From Actinomycetes bacterium (GTDB lineage: Bacteria; Actinomycetota; Acidimicrobiia; Acidimicrobiales; Ilumatobacteraceae): a DNA stretch of 64,000 bases. The stretch spans positions 124,001 through 188,000 of the forward strand of contig JAIOPC010000010.1 of NCBI GenBank assembly GCA_021414085.1, read 5' to 3'. How positions within the stretch are numbered: position 1 is the first letter of the stretch; the number at the start of each line of letters is the position of its first letter. Below, piece after piece: positions 60,557 through 64,000 of this stretch. The notes below the pieces were generated by a model. The model ran no database searches. It was not told where the DNA came from and was given only the letters and a program-made list of their open reading frames with translations. The position numbers were made by a program, and so were the translations under genes.

Positions 60557-61869
60557 CGCGGCGCTTCTTCTTCGGGGATGCCGTAGGCCCGAGCGATCAG
60601 CTGCAGTGGGTGCAGCGGCTCTTCACCGGTCTGCTCGTTGATCGCGGTGTTGGCCAAGTGGCAGTCGCCCGCCACCACATCGCCGCCGGCCCTGTGGATC
60701 TCGTCGGCAAGCTTGCGCGCGATCGGGATGCTGATGTCGGCGTTTTCAGCGCGTAGGCCCCACATACCGTCGATGCCACTGCACTGCTGCACAAGCTTCA
60801 CCTTGGCGCCGGTCAGCTTCAACAGGTCGCGGCTCTTCAAGCCAATGTTCTGCGCCTTGAGGTGACATGGCGTGTGATACGTGATCGTGCCCGGCACAAA
60901 GCCATCGAACTCGAGATCAAGGGTCGTGCCTTCAGCCTTGTGGACATTCATCAAGTACTCAGACGCGTCGTAGGTATGCGATGCGACGAGTTCGGCATCG
61001 GGCCCGCCGACGTAGTCGATGTAGTCCTTCTTCAGGATGTAGCCGCAGGTTGGCTGCGGGACGACAACGTCGTTGCCCTTACGCACGGCATCGGCCAAGA
61101 CCTGCACATTCTTCGTTGCCACTTTCGTGAACTGCTCGACGTCGCCGCTATGCAGCCACGGCGCACCGCAACACGTGGCGCCGTCGACCAAGGAACATTC
61201 GATGCCATTGCGTTCGTAAACCTTCACCAGATCGTGACCAATCTGCGGCTGCTGGTACTCGACCAGGCAGGTCGGGAACACAGCGACGCGGCCTTGTCGC
61301 TTGGCGATGCGAACCTTTGGTCGCTTCTTGAACCAGGTCGTGAAGCGCTGCCGCGCGTAGGGCGGCAGCAGTCGCACGCTCGACACACCAGTGGTCTTTT
61401 CCATCACCTTGCGCACCGCCGAGCCACGCTTGGCGCCGAGCATCTTGTTGGCCAATGGCGCCGCCATCGTGGCGGCCTTGCCCATCAGGTCGGTGCGGCC
61501 CAACACTCCGTCGGTCACGCGGCTGCGCAACGAGACCTGTTTGGTGGCGTGGCGCATGCCGTCGGCGCGCAACATCAGCCGTGGGAAATCGAGGGCCCAC
61601 TCGTGCATTCCGGGCGTGTACGGGCAGTTGACGTAGCAGAGCTTGCACTGGAAGCACTCGCTGACGACTTGATCTTGCTGCGCCGGCGTGAGTCGCCCGG
61701 CATCTTGATCGTCGTGACGATCGATCATCTCGAACAATGTCGGGAACGAAGTGCAGAACTTGAAACACAACCGACAGCCATGGCACAGATCGAAAACGCG
61801 CGTCATTTCGCCGCGCAGATCTGCCTCGTCGAAGTACGCCGGGTGTTTCGGGTCGTAGGTGGTCGTCAT
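60553..61869 (-). CDS. GlpC/heterodisulfide-reductase-like Fe-S protein
   Basis: A 438-residue protein with two 4Fe-4S motifs, CHGCRLCFKFCTSFP and CFQCKLCYVNCPYTP, and two CCG domains (LVEYQQPQIGHDLVKVYERN then CCGAP; PCHLKAQNIGLKSRDLLKL then QQCSG). Such proteins pass electrons, for example GlpC or HdrD. The dehydrogenase partner is not encoded next door. Its neighbours, rubrerythrin and DUF3501, suggest it reduces an oxidative-stress enzyme. The ATG at 61869 follows a strong intergenic hairpin. Confidence 0.87.
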   Translation of the reverse strand: MTTTYDPKHPAYFDEADLRGEMTRVFDLCHGCRLCFKFCTSFPTLFEMIDRHDDQDAGRLTPAQQDQVVSECFQCKLCYVNCPYTPGMHEWALDFPRLMLRADGMRHATKQVSLRSRVTDGVLGRTDLMGKAATMAAPLANKMLGAKRGSAVRKVMEKTTGVSSVRLLPPYARQRFTTWFKKRPKVRIAKRQGRVAVFPTCLVEYQQPQIGHDLVKVYERNGIECSLVDGATCCGAPWLHSGDVEQFTKVATKNVQVLADAVRKGNDVVVPQPTCGYILKKDYIDYVGGPDAELVASHTYDASEYLMNVHKAEGTTLDLEFDGFVPGTITYHTPCHLKAQNIGLKSRDLLKLTGAKVKLVQQCSGIDGMWGLRAENADISIPIARKLADEIHRAGGDVVAGDCHLANTAINEQTGEEPLHPLQLIARAYGIPEEEAPR

Positions 61870-61894
61870 GTTGGATGCTCGGCTTGGCTCGCAG

Positions 61895-61931
61895 TGTGTA
61901 GGGGCTACCCAGTTCGGCTAGCCCCTACACA
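61895..61931. terminator. 13-base-pair hairpin between rubrerythrin and the Fe-S gene
   Basis: TGTGTAGGGGCTA and its exact complement (61919-61931) are separated by 11 bases. No U-tract follows on either strand, so it may be a weak terminator or a processing/stability element that lowers expression of the downstream genes relative to rubrerythrin. Confidence 0.5.
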
Positions 61932-61944
61932 TCGGCGATTCGGT

Positions 61945-62358
61945 CTACAGCGCTTCGAGTCCCTGGCCGAAACGGCCCGCGTGGCTCTTCTCGGCGCGCG
62001 CCAACGTTTCGAACCAATCGGCAATCTCGGACAGGCCTTCCTCGCGTGCCGTCTTCGCGAAACCTGGGTACATCTGCGTGTACTCGTAGGTCTCGCCAGC
62101 CACAGCCGATCGGAAGTTGTCGGCCGTGTCGCCGATGGGCTCGCCAGTGGCGGGATCGCCAACTTGGGCAAGGTACTCGAGGTGACCGTGCGCATGGCCG
62201 GTCTCGCCCTCAGCGACTGAACGGAACAGCGCTGCCGCATCGGGGTAACCCTCGACATCTGCCTTTTGTGCGAACCACATGTAGCGACGGTTCGCCTGGC
62301 TTTCGCCGGCAAACGCTTCCTTCAGGTTCTCGTGAGTTTTGGTGCCTTTGAGGCTCAT
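61945..62358 (-). CDS. Rubrerythrin without rubredoxin domain
   Basis: A 137-residue ferritin-like diiron protein. Metal ligands lie in [45 protein letters not shown] and [12 protein letters not shown]. Classic rubrerythrin has a C-terminal rubredoxin domain that is absent, so electrons must come from another protein, plausibly the Fe-S protein in the same operon. The family reduces hydrogen peroxide. AAGGAG lies 9 bases before the ATG, and the gene lies 4 bases after fur. Confidence 0.9.
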   Translation of the reverse strand: MSLKGTKTHENLKEAFAGESQANRRYMWFAQKADVEGYPDAAALFRSVAEGETGHAHGHLEYLAQVGDPATGEPIGDTADNFRSAVAGETYEYTQMYPGFAKTAREEGLSEIADWFETLARAEKSHAGRFGQGLEAL

Positions 62359-62362
62359 TGCA

Positions 62363-62836
62363 TTAGCTCCTTTGCTTGGTGGTTTTCTTCGTGGGTTTAG
62401 GTGATTGGCAGGCGGCACAAAGGCCGCCAAACACGATGCGCGCGCGGTCGGTTCGAAAACCGGCGAGGTTGCTGACCTCCAGGCGATCGAGGTCGTCGAC
62501 GTACACGTCGTGCAACTCGCCGCAGCGATCACACTGCGCATGATGGTGATCGGCGACATTGGGGTCGAAACGAGTTGAACCGCCAGCGGACTGCACGACC
62601 TGTAGTTCGCCCATCGCAGCCAAATCGTTGAGCGTTTGGTACACGGTGCGCAGCGAGATGCCGGGCATCAGCTTGCTAGCGACCGCGAACAGTGCCTCGG
62701 CAGTGGGATGGGTTTCGTTGCAGTGCAACAGCGAGAACAGCAGCTGCCGTTGCGGCGTGACCTTCAGCCCGCGAGCCCTGAATGCGCGGGTCAATTCGGC
62801 TGGAGCGAGCACGAGGATCACTGTACTCGCACTCAT
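62363..62836 (-). CDS. Fur-family regulator (PerR-like)
   Basis: A 157-residue metal-dependent repressor. The winged helix (LKVTPQRQLLFSLLHCNETH, then ISLRTVYQTLNDLAAMGELQ) and the sensor site DHHHAQCDRCGELHDVYVD with the late CAAC motif (two CxxC zinc pairs) are intact. Whether it senses iron or peroxide cannot be fixed, but the rubrerythrin downstream favours PerR. A perfect palindrome ends 3 bases upstream of the ATG. There is no Shine-Dalgarno. Confidence 0.88.
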   Translation of the reverse strand: MSASTVILVLAPAELTRAFRARGLKVTPQRQLLFSLLHCNETHPTAEALFAVASKLMPGISLRTVYQTLNDLAAMGELQVVQSAGGSTRFDPNVADHHHAQCDRCGELHDVYVDDLDRLEVSNLAGFRTDRARIVFGGLCAACQSPKPTKKTTKQRS

Positions 62837-62838
62837 GG

Positions 62839-62863
62839 CTAATCTGCAACCGCTGCAGATTAG
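62839..62863. promoter_or_regulatory. Perfect 10-base inverted repeat, candidate Fur/PerR operator
   Basis: CTAATCTGCA-accgc-TGCAGATTAG lies between the divergent fur-like and glpD genes. TAATCT in one arm (62858-62863) can act as the fur -10, and the other end lies where the glpD -35 is expected. Autoregulation is likely; control of glpD is possible. Confidence 0.65.
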
Positions 62864-62879
62864 GACCTATGCGGCGGAA

Positions 62880-62885
62880 TAGAAT
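62880..62885 (+). promoter_or_regulatory. -10 element of glpD
   Basis: TAGAAT, 8 bases before the ATG at 62894; no ribosome-binding site is seen. Confidence 0.45.
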
Positions 62886-62893
62886 GCGGTCCC

Positions 62894-64000
62894 ATGCCTG
62901 CGGCACAATCCCACACCGGTTTCGACCGCCGCGAAATGCTGCGCCGACTGGAGGACGAGACGTTCGACGTGCTGGTCATCGGTGGGGGTATCACCGGTGT
63001 CGGTGCCGCATTGGACGCTGCGAGTCGCGGACTGCGCACGGCGCTCGTCGAGCGCGACGATTTTGCTGCGGGCACGTCGTCGAAGAGTTCGAAGTTGGTA
63101 CACGGCGGCTTGCGCTACCTGCAGGACGATCCGCGTTTGGTCTATGAGGCACTGCGCGAGCGAAAGCGACTGCGCAGTAACGCACCGCATCTGGTCAAGG
63201 TGTTGCCGTTCATGCTGCCGGTGCTGACCAAGGACGGAGTGGTTTCGCGCAAGATCGCCCGCGCCTTGGGCTCAGCGCTGTGGATGTACGACCTCACCGG
63301 CGGGTGGCGCATCGGCAAGTTCCACAAGCGTTTGCGCAAGAACGCGGCGTTCAAGCACCTGCCGACGATGCCCAAGGACCGTCTCGCCTCCGCCTACCTG
63401 TACTACGACGCGACCGCGGACGACGCACGACTCGTTGTGACAGTTGCTCGCACCGCTGCTGCACACGGTGCAGCAATCGCAAACAGATGCTCGGTGGTCG
63501 AGCTCTCGAAGTCGTCGGCGGGCCATGCTGCTCAGGGTCAGGTCGACGGCGCGGTGGTCGAGGCCGACGGACGACGATTCACAATTCGCGCGTCGGTGGT
63601 GGTCAACGCCTGTGGCGTATGGTCCGACGACGTCCGAGCGCTCGACGAAGGCACGCACCCTGATTCGATTCGCCCAGCAAAGGGCGTGCACATCACCGTT
63701 CCGTGGGAGAAGGTGCGCAACGACGTCGCGGTTGTTATTCCCGTGCCGAAGGACAAACGCAGCCTGTTCGTCGTGCCCTGGGTCCCACTCGCCGACGGCA
63801 CGTTCCGACACACGTATGTCGGTACCACCGACACGGACTACGACGGACCGTTGATCGACCCGCAGTGCACCAAGGACGACATTGACTACGTGCTACGAGC
63901 ATTGAATGCGAGTGTCACCACCAATATCACCGAAGCCGACATCACCGGCGTATGGGCGGGGTTGCGACCGTTGGTGAAGGCAGCGACTTCGGGACGCACT
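62894..64000 (+). CDS. glpD: Aerobic glycerol-3-phosphate dehydrogenase, N-terminal part (cut by window edge)
   Basis: The first 369 codons of an FAD-dependent dehydrogenase that oxidises glycerol-3-phosphate to dihydroxyacetone phosphate at the membrane. FDVLVIGGGITGVGAALDAA is the FAD dinucleotide fold. SSKSSKLVHGGLRYLQ and ASAYLYYDATADDARLVV are GlpD signatures. The reading frame is open to the window end. It works with GlpK (48469-49980), but the two genes are not linked. It is divergent from the fur-like gene, with which it shares the palindrome. Confidence 0.93.
   Translation, partial: MPAAQSHTGFDRREMLRRLEDETFDVLVIGGGITGVGAALDAASRGLRTALVERDDFAAGTSSKSSKLVHGGLRYLQDDPRLVYEALRERKRLRSNAPHLVKVLPFMLPVLTKDGVVSRKIARALGSALWMYDLTGGWRIGKFHKRLRKNAAFKHLPTMPKDRLASAYLYYDATADDARLVVTVARTAAAHGAAIANRCSVVELSKSSAGHAAQGQVDGAVVEADGRRFTIRASVVVNACGVWSDDVRALDEGTHPDSIRPAKGVHITVPWEKVRNDVAVVIPVPKDKRSLFVVPWVPLADGTFRHTYVGTTDTDYDGPLIDPQCTKDDIDYVLRALNASVTTNITEADITGVWAGLRPLVKAATSGRT

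Overview
The window is a gene-dense, GC-rich segment of an actinobacterial chromosome. The evidence is a mycolata/streptomycete-style gene set: WhiB, a Bpa-type proteasome activator, SepF and DivIVA (Wag31-like) beside FtsZ, an MtrA/MtrB/LpqB-like signalling trio, PimB'- and Ppm1-like glycosyltransferases, DUF3040 and DUF222/HNH proteins. GTG/TTG starts are frequent, with many 4-base start/stop overlaps. The DUF1800/DUF1501 pair, the unusual division-cluster layout and the lack of mycolic-acid genes fit a deep lineage such as Acidimicrobiia better than Mycobacteriales, but that placement is inference. No rRNA, tRNA, CRISPR, IS element or prophage was seen.

Layout. 0-4 kb: start of dnaE (cut by the window edge), the proteasome activator with a phosphodiesterase, a divergent Rrf2 regulator, and a DUF222/HNH nuclease whose 3' end is frameshifted. 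4-10 kb (minus strand): rluD, lspA, a DksA/TraR-like protein without zinc cysteines, DUF167 and ileS. 9.9-28 kb (minus strand): one long division and cell-wall cluster read mraZ, rsmH, ftsL-like, ftsI, murE, mraY, murD, ftsW, murG, murC, murB, ftsQ, ftsZ, yggS, sepF, divIVA. murF is missing from its usual place between murE and mraY. mraZ is preceded by a ladder of GGG boxes (probable MraZ operator), and rsmH by a large structured leader that fits the actinobacterial mraW RNA motif.

28-32 kb (plus strand): a DUF1800-DUF1501 pair, the second protein carrying a Tat signal and three copies of a C-terminal surface-type repeat. 32-35.7 kb (minus strand): lipoate-ligase-like protein, HNH protein, a small conserved protein, acyl-CoA dehydrogenase and a ROK kinase. 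35.7-40.2 kb: moxR, DUF58 and transglutaminase operon. 40.2-43.1 kb: DUF3040, dinB, Nudix and polyprenol-phosphate mannosyltransferase. 43.1-47 kb: small membrane protein, inositol monophosphatase-like enzyme, then response regulator, sensor kinase and GerMN lipoprotein. 47-52 kb: phosphofructokinase, glpK, inorganic pyrophosphatase and a second ROK kinase. 52-57.7 kb: PimB'-like transferase, queG, a NYN protein and a divergent DEDDh-GIY-YIG nuclease with a LexA-type box in its promoter. 57.6-59.8 kb: thrB, trpD and whiB. 59.9-62.9 kb: a Fur/PerR-like regulator, rubrerythrin, two-cluster Fe-S protein and DUF3501 module that looks like a peroxide-defence operon. The last 1.1 kb is glpD, cut by the window edge.

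Themes. Many operon heads have a TANNNT -10 hexamer only 6-8 bases before the start codon, which predicts leaderless mRNAs. Two LexA-type palindromes overlap promoters of nuclease genes. I found no clearly new defence or mobile system. The most unusual items are the three-repeat DUF1501 fusion, the structured dcw leader, the missing murF, the Arg-rich tails on FtsL and FtsI, and the peroxide module with its perfect 10-base palindrome.
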